A stretch of 64,000 nucleotides of DNA from Eubacterium barkeri (lineage in GTDB: Bacteria > Bacillota > Clostridia > Eubacteriales > Eubacteriaceae), in assembly GCF_900107125.1 (NCBI RefSeq), contig NZ_FNOU01000001.1, positions 186,001-250,000 of the forward strand. The letters are read 5' to 3'. The stretch's first letter is position 1. Each line of letters begins with the position of its first letter. Positions 34,336-41,478 of the stretch are shown one piece after another. A model generated the notes under the pieces. The model was given only the letters and a program-made list of their open reading frames with translations, was not told the origin of the DNA and made no database searches. The position numbers were made by a program, and so were the translations under genes.

Positions 34336-35175
34336 ATGAAAGTTGGCGTAATTGGCGCAGGTACAATGGGCTCTGGGATTGCCCAGGTTTTTGCAGCAAC
34401 CGATGGTTATGAAGTCGTCTTATGCGATATCAAACAGGAATTTGCTGATGGTGGTAAGGCTAAAATCGAAAAAGCATTAACCAAACAGGTCGCAAAGGGC
34501 CGTATGGAAGAAGCTAAAAAAGATGAAATCTTAGGTAAGATTACCACTGGCTTAAGAGACAAGGTAGCAGACTGTGATCTGGTTGTCGAAGCAGTGTTAG
34601 AACAGATGGAAATGAAACATGAACTCTTTGGGGCGCTTCAGGAAATCTGTAAACCAGACTGTATCTTCGCTTCCAACACATCATCCTTATCCCTTACCGA
34701 AATGAGCAAGGGCCTGGATCGTGCTGTTATTGGGATGCACTTCTTCAACCCCGTACCGGCAATGAAATTAGTTGAAGTCATCGCTGGCTACAACACCGAT
34801 CAGGAAACCGTTGATAAGATCTTTGAAATTTCCAAAGAAATTGGAAAAACCCCTGTACAGATCAAAGAAGCTGCTGGCTTCGCTGTTAACCGTATCCTCA
34901 TTCCGATGATTAACGAAGCCATTGGCGTCTATGCTGCTGGCACCGCCTCTGTCGAAGATATCGACACGGCCATGAAATTGGGTTGTAACCACCCCATGGG
35001 ACCTCTGGCACTGGGCGACTTAATCGGATTAGATGTTGTTTTAGCCATTATGGAAGTACTCCAGGCTGAAACTGGATTAGACAAATATGCTCCCGAACCG
35101 CTTCTCAGAAAGATGGTCCGTGGTGGTGCTTTAGGTATGAAGTCCGGTAAAGGCTTCTACGATTACAGTAAATAG
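34336..35175 (+). CDS. hbd: 3-hydroxybutyryl-CoA dehydrogenase
   Basis: 279 aa. It reduces acetoacetyl-CoA to 3-hydroxybutyryl-CoA with NAD(P)H. The N-terminal Rossmann motif is VGVIGAGTMGSGIAQVF; the catalytic region is IGMHFFNPVPAMKLVEVI, followed by the C-terminal helical domain (FAVNRILIPMINEAIGVY, CNHPMGPLALGDLIGLD). CAGGAGGA precedes the ATG. Length and motifs match clostridial Hbd. Confidence 0.97.
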   Translation: MKVGVIGAGTMGSGIAQVFAATDGYEVVLCDIKQEFADGGKAKIEKALTKQVAKGRMEEAKKDEILGKITTGLRDKVADCDLVVEAVLEQMEMKHELFGALQEICKPDCIFASNTSSLSLTEMSKGLDRAVIGMHFFNPVPAMKLVEVIAGYNTDQETVDKIFEISKEIGKTPVQIKEAAGFAVNRILIPMINEAIGVYAAGTASVEDIDTAMKLGCNHPMGPLALGDLIGLDVVLAIMEVLQAETGLDKYAPEPLLRKMVRGGALGMKSGKGFYDYSK

Positions 35176-35187
35176 TAAGTCTTTAAC

Positions 35188-35231
35188 AGGCATGGGCTGA
35201 TGCGGCAATGCCGGCTGCACAGCCGATGCCT
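35188..35231 (+). promoter_or_regulatory. Structured spacer between hbd and bcd
   Basis: AGGCAT-GGCTG ... AGCC-ATGCCT arms enclose an inner GGCA-ATGCC/GGC stem. No T run follows, so it is an mRNA stem and not a terminator. It may set separate stability for the bcd-etf half of the message. Confidence 0.5.
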
Positions 35232-35280
35232 TTATCTGTCTCCAATTGGGGATGTTAAAGAAAAATTTAGGAGGAACAGT

Positions 35281-36417
35281 ATGGATTTCAAACTGAGCAA
35301 AGAACATGAGATGCTGCGGACCATGTACCGTGATTTTGCAGAAACAGAAGTCAAACCCCTTGCCCAGGAAGTCGACGAAACAGAACGCTTCCCGGCCGAA
35401 ACGGTTGAAAAAATGAAAAAATTCGGTATGTTGGGTATTCCCTTCTCCAAAGAAGTTGGGGGACAGGGCTGTGATACCTTAGCATACATTATGTGTGTTG
35501 AAGAGCTTTCCCGGGTATGTGGGACCACAGGCGTTATCGTCTCTGCCCATACTTCACTGGGGACCGATCCGGTTCTCAAATATGGGAAGCCAGAAGTCAT
35601 TGAAGAATTTGGGAAAAAGCTTGCTTCCGGGGAATACCTGGGTGCTTTTGGTTTAACTGAAGCTGGCGCAGGTACTGATGCTGCCGGTCAGCAGACCAAA
35701 GCCATTAAAGATGGTGATAACTACATCATCAATGGTTCCAAAATCTTCATTACCAATGGGGGTAAGGCTGACACCTATGTCATCATGGCCATGACCGACA
35801 AAAGTAAGGGAACCAAAGGGATTTCTGCATTCTTAGTACCTGCAACAACCCCTGGCTTCTCCATCGGGACTAAAGAAAAGAAAATGGGGATTCGTGGTTC
35901 TTCCACCACCGAACTGATCTTCGAAGATATGGTCATTCCTGCAAACTACATGCTGGGCAAAGAAGGCAAGGGCTTCGGTCTTGCTATGAAAACCCTGGAT
36001 GGCGGCCGGATCGGTATCGCTGCACAGGCACTGGGCCTGGCACAGGGTGCCTTAGACGAAACCATCGCCTATGTCAAAGAACGGAAACAATTTGGTCGTT
36101 CCATTGCTAAATTCCAGAACACCCAATTCCAACTGGCTGATATGTACGCTAAAATCGAAGCCGCCCGTAACCTGGTTTACAAGGCTGCTATTGCAAAAGA
36201 CACCCAGAAAATCTTCTCCGTTGAAGCTGCAACCGCAAAACTCTTCGCCGCAGAAGTTGCCATGGAAGTCACCACCAAATGCGTACAGCTCTTCGGCGGC
36301 TACGGCTACACCCGTGATTATCCCGTTGAACGGATGATGCGTGATGCCAAAATCACCGAAATCTATGAAGGTACCAGCGAAGTCCAGCGTATGGTCATCT
36401 CTGGCGCTATTCTCTAG
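35281..36417 (+). CDS. bcd: Butyryl-CoA dehydrogenase
   Basis: 378 aa acyl-CoA dehydrogenase. Together with EtfAB it would reduce crotonyl-CoA to butyryl-CoA while bifurcating electrons to ferredoxin. Motifs: FGLTEAGAGTDAAGQQT (FAD/substrate), SKIFITNGGKADT, and the catalytic Glu in ITEIYEGTSEVQRMVISG near the C terminus. GGAGGAAC before the ATG at 35281 fixes the start; the open frame begins farther upstream within the structured spacer. It is followed closely by etfB. Confidence 0.97.
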   Translation: MDFKLSKEHEMLRTMYRDFAETEVKPLAQEVDETERFPAETVEKMKKFGMLGIPFSKEVGGQGCDTLAYIMCVEELSRVCGTTGVIVSAHTSLGTDPVLKYGKPEVIEEFGKKLASGEYLGAFGLTEAGAGTDAAGQQTKAIKDGDNYIINGSKIFITNGGKADTYVIMAMTDKSKGTKGISAFLVPATTPGFSIGTKEKKMGIRGSSTTELIFEDMVIPANYMLGKEGKGFGLAMKTLDGGRIGIAAQALGLAQGALDETIAYVKERKQFGRSIAKFQNTQFQLADMYAKIEAARNLVYKAAIAKDTQKIFSVEAATAKLFAAEVAMEVTTKCVQLFGGYGYTRDYPVERMMRDAKITEIYEGTSEVQRMVISGAIL

Positions 36418-36437
36418 GAAGACAGGAGGAAAAACAC

Positions 36438-37220
36438 GTGAATATAGTAGTATGTGTCAAACAAGTACCGGATACCAACGAAGTCAAGCTGGATCCAGTA
36501 AAAGGGACATTGATCCGTGAAGGCGTCCCCAGCATCATGAACCCCGATGATAAGGCCGGCCTGGAAGCTGCCCTTCAGATTAAAGACGCCACCGGTGCCC
36601 ACATTACTGTGGTCTCCATGGGACCTCCCCAAGCCGATGACGTTCTCCGTGAAGCCCTGGCTATGGGAGCAGACGAAGCGATTCTGGTAACCGACCGTGC
36701 CTTTGGTGGTGCGGATACCTGGGCGACATCCACCACCATTGCTGCCGCCATTGCAAAACTGGACTACGACCTCATCATCACTGGCCGTCAGGCGATTGAT
36801 GGAGACACCGCACAGGTTGGTCCACAGATTGCAGAGCACTTGAACCTACCCAATGTCAGCTATGCTGAAGACATCCAGGTGGATGGGGATTCTGTGGTCA
36901 TTAAGCGCCAGTATGAAGATCGCTACCACAGTGTCAAGGTAAAAATGCCTTGCCTGATCACCGCTTTAGGCGAAATGAACACCCCTCGTTATATGACCCC
37001 CGGTGGAATATTTGATGCCTATCGTGAAAAAGAAGTCCAGATCTGGACCCAGGAAACCGTCCAGGCCGACGTTGATAACATCGGGCTGAAAGGCTCTCCA
37101 ACCCGTGTCTTTAAATCCTTCCCCAAGGCATTAAAAGAACCTGGCACCGTTGTTCAGCTTGACCCACAGGAATCCGCTGATTTCATCGTGGAAAAACTGA
37201 AAGAAAAATTCATTATATAG
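36438..37220 (+). CDS. etfB: Electron transfer flavoprotein subunit beta
   Basis: 260 aa with a GTG start at 36438 after ACAGGAGGAA. It shows NIVVCVKQVPDTNEVKLD at the N terminus, VVSMGPPQADDVLREALAMGADEAILVTDR and the beta-subunit signature block around IITGRQAIDGDTAQVGPQIA. In Bcd-EtfAB complexes this subunit carries the bifurcating FAD and the NADH site together with EtfA. The gene lies 20 bp after bcd and 16 bp before etfA. Confidence 0.96.
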   Translation: MNIVVCVKQVPDTNEVKLDPVKGTLIREGVPSIMNPDDKAGLEAALQIKDATGAHITVVSMGPPQADDVLREALAMGADEAILVTDRAFGGADTWATSTTIAAAIAKLDYDLIITGRQAIDGDTAQVGPQIAEHLNLPNVSYAEDIQVDGDSVVIKRQYEDRYHSVKVKMPCLITALGEMNTPRYMTPGGIFDAYREKEVQIWTQETVQADVDNIGLKGSPTRVFKSFPKALKEPGTVVQLDPQESADFIVEKLKEKFII

Positions 37221-37236
37221 GAAAGGGTGAGAATAG

Positions 37237-38247
37237 ATGAGTATTCAAGATTATAAAGGTGTATTCACCTTCGTACAGCAAGTAGATAATGAAATTACCC
37301 CCGTTTCCTATGAATTAATCGGAAAGGGTAAAGAACTGGCTGCTGATCTCGGAACCGAAGTGACCGCTGTTGTCCTTGGCTCCGGTGTTACCACAATGGC
37401 TGATGATTTAGCAAAGCATGGTGCAGACCGTGTGATTGTTGTTGATGATCCTGCACTGGATGTCTATACCACAGAACCTTATGTTCATGCTTTTGTGGAA
37501 ATTATCAATAAATACAAACCAGAAATCTGCCTCTTTGGCGCAACCGCCATCGGCCGTGACATGGCACCCCGGGTCTCTGCCCGCGTCCACACCGGCTTAA
37601 CCGCAGACTGTACAAAGCTGGAAATCAACCCTGAAGACAAGGGCCTCATGATGACCCGTCCCGCCTTTGGTGGGAACATCATGGCGACCATCCTCTGCCC
37701 GGAACACCGTCCGCAGATGTCCACTGTCCGTCCTGGGGTTATGCAGAAAGCACCCTTTGACGAAAACGCCAAAGCAGATGTTATTGTTGAAGAAATTGCT
37801 GATTTAGCTGCGCACAAAAACGTTGAAATCCTGGATATTGTTAAAACCGTATCCGAAAAAATGGATATCGCAGATGCGAACATTTTGGTATCTGGTGGTC
37901 GTGGAATGGGCTGCCCCGAAAATTTCAGCATGTTAGAAGATTTAGCGGATGTTTTAGGTGGTACCGTGGCATCTTCCCGTGCCTGTGTTGACGCCGGCTG
38001 GGTCGAAAAAGGCATTCAGGTCGGACAGACCGGGAAAACCGTTCGTCCCAACCTGTACATTGCCTGTGGGATCTCCGGTGCAATCCAGCATTTAGCTGGG
38101 ATGGAAGAATCCGACATCATCGTCGCGATCAATAAAGACGAAACCGCACCCATCTTCAACGCTGCCGATTACGGTGTCGTTGGCGATGTCTGCAAAATCG
38201 TACCGCTTCTGACGGAAGCGCTAAAAAAGGAAAGAGCTGCTAAATAA
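37237..38247 (+). CDS. etfA: Electron transfer flavoprotein subunit alpha
   Basis: 336 aa, the length of ordinary EtfA without an N-terminal ferredoxin domain. The C-terminal FAD-binding domain shows [38 protein letters not shown] and [17 protein letters not shown]. It is the last gene of the butyrate operon; a bidirectional terminator follows. AGGGTGAG precedes the ATG. Confidence 0.97.
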   Translation: MSIQDYKGVFTFVQQVDNEITPVSYELIGKGKELAADLGTEVTAVVLGSGVTTMADDLAKHGADRVIVVDDPALDVYTTEPYVHAFVEIINKYKPEICLFGATAIGRDMAPRVSARVHTGLTADCTKLEINPEDKGLMMTRPAFGGNIMATILCPEHRPQMSTVRPGVMQKAPFDENAKADVIVEEIADLAAHKNVEILDIVKTVSEKMDIADANILVSGGRGMGCPENFSMLEDLADVLGGTVASSRACVDAGWVEKGIQVGQTGKTVRPNLYIACGISGAIQHLAGMEESDIIVAINKDETAPIFNAADYGVVGDVCKIVPLLTEALKKERAAK

Positions 38248-38280
38248 TAAAGTAGGGCTTTCATTAATATTACCTAACGT

Positions 38281-38311
38281 AAAAGACCGTGCCCCTTAAG
38301 CACGGTCTTTT
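38281..38311. terminator. Bidirectional terminator between etfA and merR
   Basis: AAAAGACCGTGC-N7-GCACGGTCTTTT. The stop codon of the convergent MerR gene lies in the loop. Confidence 0.9.
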
Positions 38312-38706
38312 ACATTTTCCAATTCTAATTGATCCCGCATGGCATATACAGCACAAGCTTCATCGTAAAACTGAATCCGGTGCTCTACAATTTCTAAATT
38401 CTTTTCCAATTCAGCAATTTTTTTCATTAGGGCTACCCGATGGTCAATAAAAATCTGACGCCGCTCAGAAAGGGTGGATGTTCCTTTCATAAATAAATCG
38501 ATATAATATTTAATCTCCTTGAGGGGCATTCCCGTATCCTTTAAGCAGCAAATGGTTTGAATCCATTCAATATCTGAATCTGTAAAGATGCGGTTACCCG
38601 TTTCTGTCCGTCCCACCATGGGGAGTAATCCAGATTTGTCATAAAAGCGCAGGGTGTGGATACTCAGGCCCGTTCGTTCAGATGCTTCTTTAATGGTATA
38701 GTCCAT
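38296..38706 (-). CDS. MerR family transcriptional regulator
   Basis: 136 aa. N-terminal winged helix (TIKEASERTGLSIHTLRFYDKSGLLP, GNRIFTDSDIEWIQ) followed by a long coiled-coil dimerisation helix (RRQIFIDHRVALMKKIAELEKNLEIVEHRIQFYDEA). There is no obvious effector domain; one Cys near the C terminus (DEACAVYAM) and the pair ICC could be ligands or redox sites. AAAGGAG five bases before the ATG at 38706 sets the start. A CTAAAGT-N2-CCTTTAG repeat lies just upstream and two similar repeats precede the divergent microprotein operon, so that operon is the likely target. Confidence 0.92.
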   Translation of the reverse strand: MDYTIKEASERTGLSIHTLRFYDKSGLLPMVGRTETGNRIFTDSDIEWIQTICCLKDTGMPLKEIKYYIDLFMKGTSTLSERRQIFIDHRVALMKKIAELEKNLEIVEHRIQFYDEACAVYAMRDQLELENVKDRA

Positions 38707-38726
38707 GGGTTCTCCTTTTGCAAATC

Positions 38727-38742
38727 CTAAAGTCACCTTTAG
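38727..38742. promoter_or_regulatory. MerR-type operator 1 (next to merR)
   Basis: CTAAAGT-CA-CCTTTAG, a 7+7 dyad 21 bp upstream of the merR start. It is one of three copies of CTARAGT-N2-NCTYTAG in this intergenic region and is probably autoregulatory. Confidence 0.55.
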
Positions 38743-38799
38743 TTTATGCGAGAAATGTTAAACACAGCTTAAATAAAAGAGAAAAGGAGAGGAACAGGG

Positions 38800-38833
38800 T
38801 GCCCAATCCTAGAGTAAACTCTAGGATTGGGCA
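38800..38833. promoter_or_regulatory. 34-bp perfect palindrome containing MerR-type operator 2
   Basis: Two 16-base arms (TGCCCAATCCTAGAGT and its complement) meet at a 2-base centre. The core CTAGAGT-AA-ACTCTAG (38809-38824) matches the MerR-type dyad. As RNA it would form a long stem, but no T run follows on either strand. Confidence 0.65.
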
Positions 38834-38978
38834 TAAAACTTAATCGGAGCTTAAGTCAATGGCGAAGAATGCCCCGGGAAGCCAGAAGACATGAAGTCTT
38901 GGAAAGTTAGGTATACCGTCCTATCGAAATGTAATTTAGTGTAATTATAAACTAATGTGAAAATAATTGAAAAATCCC
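38834..38978 (+). other. Untranslated region with several possible short stems
   Basis: It contains AAGAC-atgaa-GTCTT, GGC-gaagaat-GCC and TAGG-N7-CCTA pairings but no open frame with a ribosome site. It resembles no riboswitch class I know. It could be part of a longer transcript starting near the palindrome, or a small RNA. Confidence 0.3.
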
Positions 38979-39009
38979 TTGCACTAGAGTAGGCTTTAGG
39001 GGGTATACT
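38979..39009 (+). promoter_or_regulatory. MerR-controlled promoter with 19-bp spacer and operator 3
   Basis: -35 TTGCAC (38979-38984), 19-bp spacer, -10 TATACT (39004-39009). The over-long spacer is the hallmark of MerR-activated promoters and contains the dyad CTAGAGT-AG-GCTTTAG (38984-38999). It drives the microprotein operon. Confidence 0.82.
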
Positions 39010-39070
39010 AAACACAAGTTAAAAAACAAGAAACAAACAAAACGAGTAAAACAGAAAGAAGGTAATCGTG

Positions 39071-39127
39071 ATGATGTACTACAATCCTATTCGTAAAATT
39101 TTAGAAAAAGCATCCAAGGCTAACTAA
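39071..39127 (+). CDS. Microprotein A (18 aa), first of three related small proteins
   Basis: Eighteen residues: MMYYNPIRKILEKASKAN. AAGAAGG lies eight bases before the ATG. It shares the YYNP-x3-(I/L)L(E/K) start with the third small protein and ends where the others continue into a coiled coil, so it looks like a short or truncated family member. It is transcribed from the MerR-type promoter. Function unknown; coding status rests on the ribosome site and on the similarity to the neighbours. Confidence 0.6.
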   Translation: MMYYNPIRKILEKASKAN

Positions 39128-39176
39128 TTTAAGCCCAGGTCAATAGAAGTTTCCATTTAAAATAGAAGAGGTTATG

Positions 39177-39293
39177 ATGATGAATGTTTATGCCAGCCCA
39201 TTAAATACACTGTTAGAAGAAGTCAAGACCCTGCGTAAAGAAGTGGATGCTCTGAAAAAGAGTGCCGCTGTGGAAAAAAGAGAACAAGCATAA
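39177..39293 (+). CDS. Microprotein B (~37 aa), second of three related small proteins
   Basis: About 37-39 residues; three consecutive ATGs (39174, 39177, 39180) follow GAAGAGG, with 39177 or 39180 best spaced. After MNVYASPLNTLLEEVKTLRK comes a charged helix continuing the heptad spacing and a Lys/Glu-rich tail. The (Y-x-N/S-P)-x3-LLxExKxLxxE pattern is shared with microprotein C. No membrane segment or signal peptide. Function unknown. Confidence 0.65.
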   Translation: MMNVYASPLNTLLEEVKTLRKEVDALKKSAAVEKREQA

Positions 39294-39306
39294 GGAGGAA
39301 CCTGAA

Positions 39307-39396
39307 ATGCATGGTATGTATTATAATCCCGTTGAAGCACTGTTAAAAGAAATCAAAGCACTGAAGAGTGAAATTAAAGAATTAAAGCAGGCGTAA
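39307..39396 (+). CDS. Microprotein C (29 aa), third of three related small proteins
   Basis: Twenty-nine residues starting MHGMYYNPVEALLKEIKALK and continuing with SEIKELKQA. AAGGAGGA nine bases upstream of the ATG is a strong ribosome site. Leu/Ile residues at 4-3-4-3 spacing form a short leucine-zipper-like helix. The YYNP motif and the LLKEIK block tie it to microproteins A and B. A strong terminator follows, closing the operon. It may self-assemble or bind a larger partner by coiled coil; nothing more can be said. Confidence 0.72.
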   Translation: MHGMYYNPVEALLKEIKALKSEIKELKQA

Positions 39397-39410
39397 GCAC
39401 CTGCTTGTTC

Positions 39411-39449
39411 AAAAGCCCCTTCCAATTCTTTATTGGAGGGGGCTTTTTT
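39411..39449 (+). terminator. Terminator of the microprotein operon
   Basis: AAAAGCCCC-TCCAAT ... ATTGGA-GGGGCTTTTTT, a strong rho-independent terminator. Confidence 0.92.
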
Positions 39450-39469
39450 GTGTGGGATTGGGAGTTCTG

Positions 39470-39498
39470 TTGAAATAATATTAAGAATCTGTTAAAAT
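39470..39498 (+). promoter_or_regulatory. SigmaA promoter of the purine permease gene
   Basis: TTGAAA (39470-39475), 17-bp spacer, TAAAAT (39493-39498). The leader is about 25 bases, too short for a purine riboswitch. Confidence 0.7.
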
Positions 39499-39529
39499 TT
39501 AATTATGTTTAATGAAAGGAAGGTATGGT

Positions 39530-40894
39530 ATGAACGAATTCTTGGAAAGAATTTTCCACCTCAGTAAAAACAACACCAACGTGAAGACTGAATTGATTGC
39601 CGGATTCACCACCTTTATGGGGATGGCTTACATCCTCGCAGTGAACCCCGATATCCTCAGTGCGACCGGTATGGACAAAGGTGCTGTTTTTACGGCGACT
39701 GCACTTGCTGCGGTATTTGGTACTTTGGCAATGGCCCTATTCACAAATTATCCCTTTGCATTGGCACCGGGAATGGGGGTGAATGCTTATTTTGCATACA
39801 CCGTCGTCATTAAGATGGGCTACACCTGGGAAATGGCTCTGGCTGCTGTATTTATCGAAGGTCTCATTTTTATTGTCCTCAGCTTGACCAATGTCCGGGA
39901 AGCCCTCTTCAATTCGATTCCGAAAAACCTGAAGATCGCCATCACCTGTGGGATTGGGCTGTTTATTGCGATGATTGGCTTTCAAAACGCCAATATTGTG
40001 GTGAACAGTGATGCCACATTAATTACGATGTATGTCTGGAAGGGGCAGGAATCCTTCACCATGGGCCTGACCGTCGGTTTGGCAGTCCTTGGCGTTCTGA
40101 CAACGGCCATTATGATGATTAAGAATATTAAAGGGGCCGTACTCTGGGGGATTATTATCACCTGGTTATTGGGGATTGTCTTTCAGCTGGCGGGTGTCTA
40201 TATTCCCGCACCAGAGCTTGGGCTCTATTCACTGATTCCTGATTTTTCAAATGGGATCCACGTATCGGGGATTTCTTCAACCTTCATGAAGTTTGACTTC
40301 TCGAAGGTATTGTCCCTGGATTTCATTGTCGTCATCTTCGCATTCCTTTTTGTGGATCTCTTTGATACTTTGGGAACCCTCATGGGCTGCGGGATGAAAG
40401 CAGGCTTCGTCACCGAAGAGGGCAAGCTGCCAAAGATCAAAGGGGCTTTATTGGCGGATGCTGTGGCGACCTCCGTAGGCGCCGTCTTTGGAACCTCTAC
40501 CACCACCACTTATGTGGAAAGCAGCCTGGGCGTCGGAGAAGGCGGACGGACCGGCCTGACGGGCTTGGTGGTTGCCATCCTCTTTGCGCTGTCCCTCCTG
40601 CTGTCACCCATTTTCCTGGCGATTCCATCCTTTGCCACTGCACCGGCCCTCATTATCGTCGGTTTCCTGATGATGCAGCAGGTTAAGGAGTTGGACATGG
40701 ATGAACTCACCGAAGGCATTCCGGCATTTTTATGCCTGGCAGGGATGCCCATGCTCTACAGTATTGCTGAAGGGATTGGCGTTGGGGTTATCTCTTATGT
40801 GGTATTAAACCTGGTTGCTGGAAAGCGGCAGAAGGTCAGTTGGGTGATGGTTGCCATTGCAGTTCTGTTTGTTTGTAAGTATATCTTTATCTAA
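39530..40894 (+). CDS. NCS2 family purine permease (AzgA/PbuG type)
   Basis: 454 aa with about twelve to fourteen membrane segments. The AzgA-type signatures TELIAGFTTFMGMAYILAVNP, FALAPGMGVNAYFAY, FLFVDLFDTLGTLMG and GTSTTTTYVESSLGVGEGGRTG indicate a guanine/hypoxanthine/adenine:H+ symporter. AAAGGAAGG before the ATG at 39530 is better placed than the upstream in-frame ATG at 39512. It is a single-gene unit between two terminators. Confidence 0.92.
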   Translation: MNEFLERIFHLSKNNTNVKTELIAGFTTFMGMAYILAVNPDILSATGMDKGAVFTATALAAVFGTLAMALFTNYPFALAPGMGVNAYFAYTVVIKMGYTWEMALAAVFIEGLIFIVLSLTNVREALFNSIPKNLKIAITCGIGLFIAMIGFQNANIVVNSDATLITMYVWKGQESFTMGLTVGLAVLGVLTTAIMMIKNIKGAVLWGIIITWLLGIVFQLAGVYIPAPELGLYSLIPDFSNGIHVSGISSTFMKFDFSKVLSLDFIVVIFAFLFVDLFDTLGTLMGCGMKAGFVTEEGKLPKIKGALLADAVATSVGAVFGTSTTTTYVESSLGVGEGGRTGLTGLVVAILFALSLLLSPIFLAIPSFATAPALIIVGFLMMQQVKELDMDELTEGIPAFLCLAGMPMLYSIAEGIGVGVISYVVLNLVAGKRQKVSWVMVAIAVLFVCKYIFI

Positions 40895-40912
40895 AGCGAC
40901 AGAATCGGTATA

Positions 40913-40953
40913 AAAAAACGGGTCCCCCTGGGGAAACCCGTTTTTTTTTTTTT
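40913..40953. terminator. Bidirectional terminator
   Basis: AAACGGGT-CCCC ... GGGG-AACCCGTTT with long T runs on both strands. It ends the purine permease gene and the convergent small membrane protein gene. Confidence 0.93.
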
Positions 40954-40960
40954 GGAAAGC

Positions 40961-41260
40961 TTACATCATGAGTGCGGCCAGTGTACCAGCAGCAACTAAA
41001 AGAACCACAAAGGTAACAATTTCTAGAATAATGATAACCAGACCAATGGTCTTTCCCGTTTTAGCCTTGCTGTTGTTCGGATCAGCGGCATATTCTTTTT
41101 TGCCGTTGACAAAAGCCATAATACCAAAAACCAGAACAGCCACGCCAAATAACCAGCCAATCGTTGAAAGATTCATTAAATTTAAGATAATTGAGACCAC
41201 CCAACAGATCAAGGCAATCATACCACAGGTGAAGCCCTTCATTCCAAATTCAAAGCTCAT
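40961..41260 (-). CDS. Small membrane protein, three membrane segments
   Basis: 99 aa from the ATG at 41260 (AAAAGGAG eight bases upstream; an open frame extends farther without a site). Three hydrophobic segments: ~10-30 (CGMIALICWVVSIILNLM), ~33-50 (IGWLFGVAVLVFGIMAFV) and ~70-95 (TIGLVIIILEIVTFVVLLVA), with a short basic loop KKEYAADPNNSKAKTGK between them. It resembles DUF4190-like small membrane proteins of Firmicutes; function unknown. Confidence 0.82.
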   Translation of the reverse strand: MSFEFGMKGFTCGMIALICWVVSIILNLMNLSTIGWLFGVAVLVFGIMAFVNGKKEYAADPNNSKAKTGKTIGLVIIILEIVTFVVLLVAAGTLAALMM

Positions 41261-41400
41261 AATAAATTCTCCTTTTTCATATTTTAAATTGAGTATAACA
41301 CGATAAGAAATAAAAAACATCATCCTTTAGGTTGATTTTTAAGAAAAAATTAAAAAAAGAAACAGCGATTATCGAAGGAGGGCATCCCGTATTAAACCCC

Positions 41401-41430
41401 TTGACCATGGGGCTGCAGGCATGATAAAAT
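41401..41430 (+). promoter_or_regulatory. Promoter of the but gene
   Basis: TTGACC (41401-41406), 18-bp spacer, TAAAAT (41425-41430), followed by a ~45-base leader with AAGGAGGG. No Rex-like site was seen here. Confidence 0.55.
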
Positions 41431-41478
41431 CAAACCATTGAGAAGGATTCACAAGCAAGTGCACCAAGGAGGGTAACC

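Noticed and set aside
37237-38247. EtfA with fused ferredoxin domain as in some acetogens
   Set aside because: The N terminus goes straight into the EtfA fold and shows no Cx2Cx2Cx3C cluster.
38834-38978. Region before the microprotein promoter considered as cobalamin or c-di-GMP riboswitch
   Set aside because: A GGGAAGCC string recalls the B12 box, but the other conserved segments of those classes are missing and order is wrong.
39470-39530. Purine riboswitch upstream of the purine permease
   Set aside because: The leader after the predicted promoter is only about 25 bases, too short for an aptamer.
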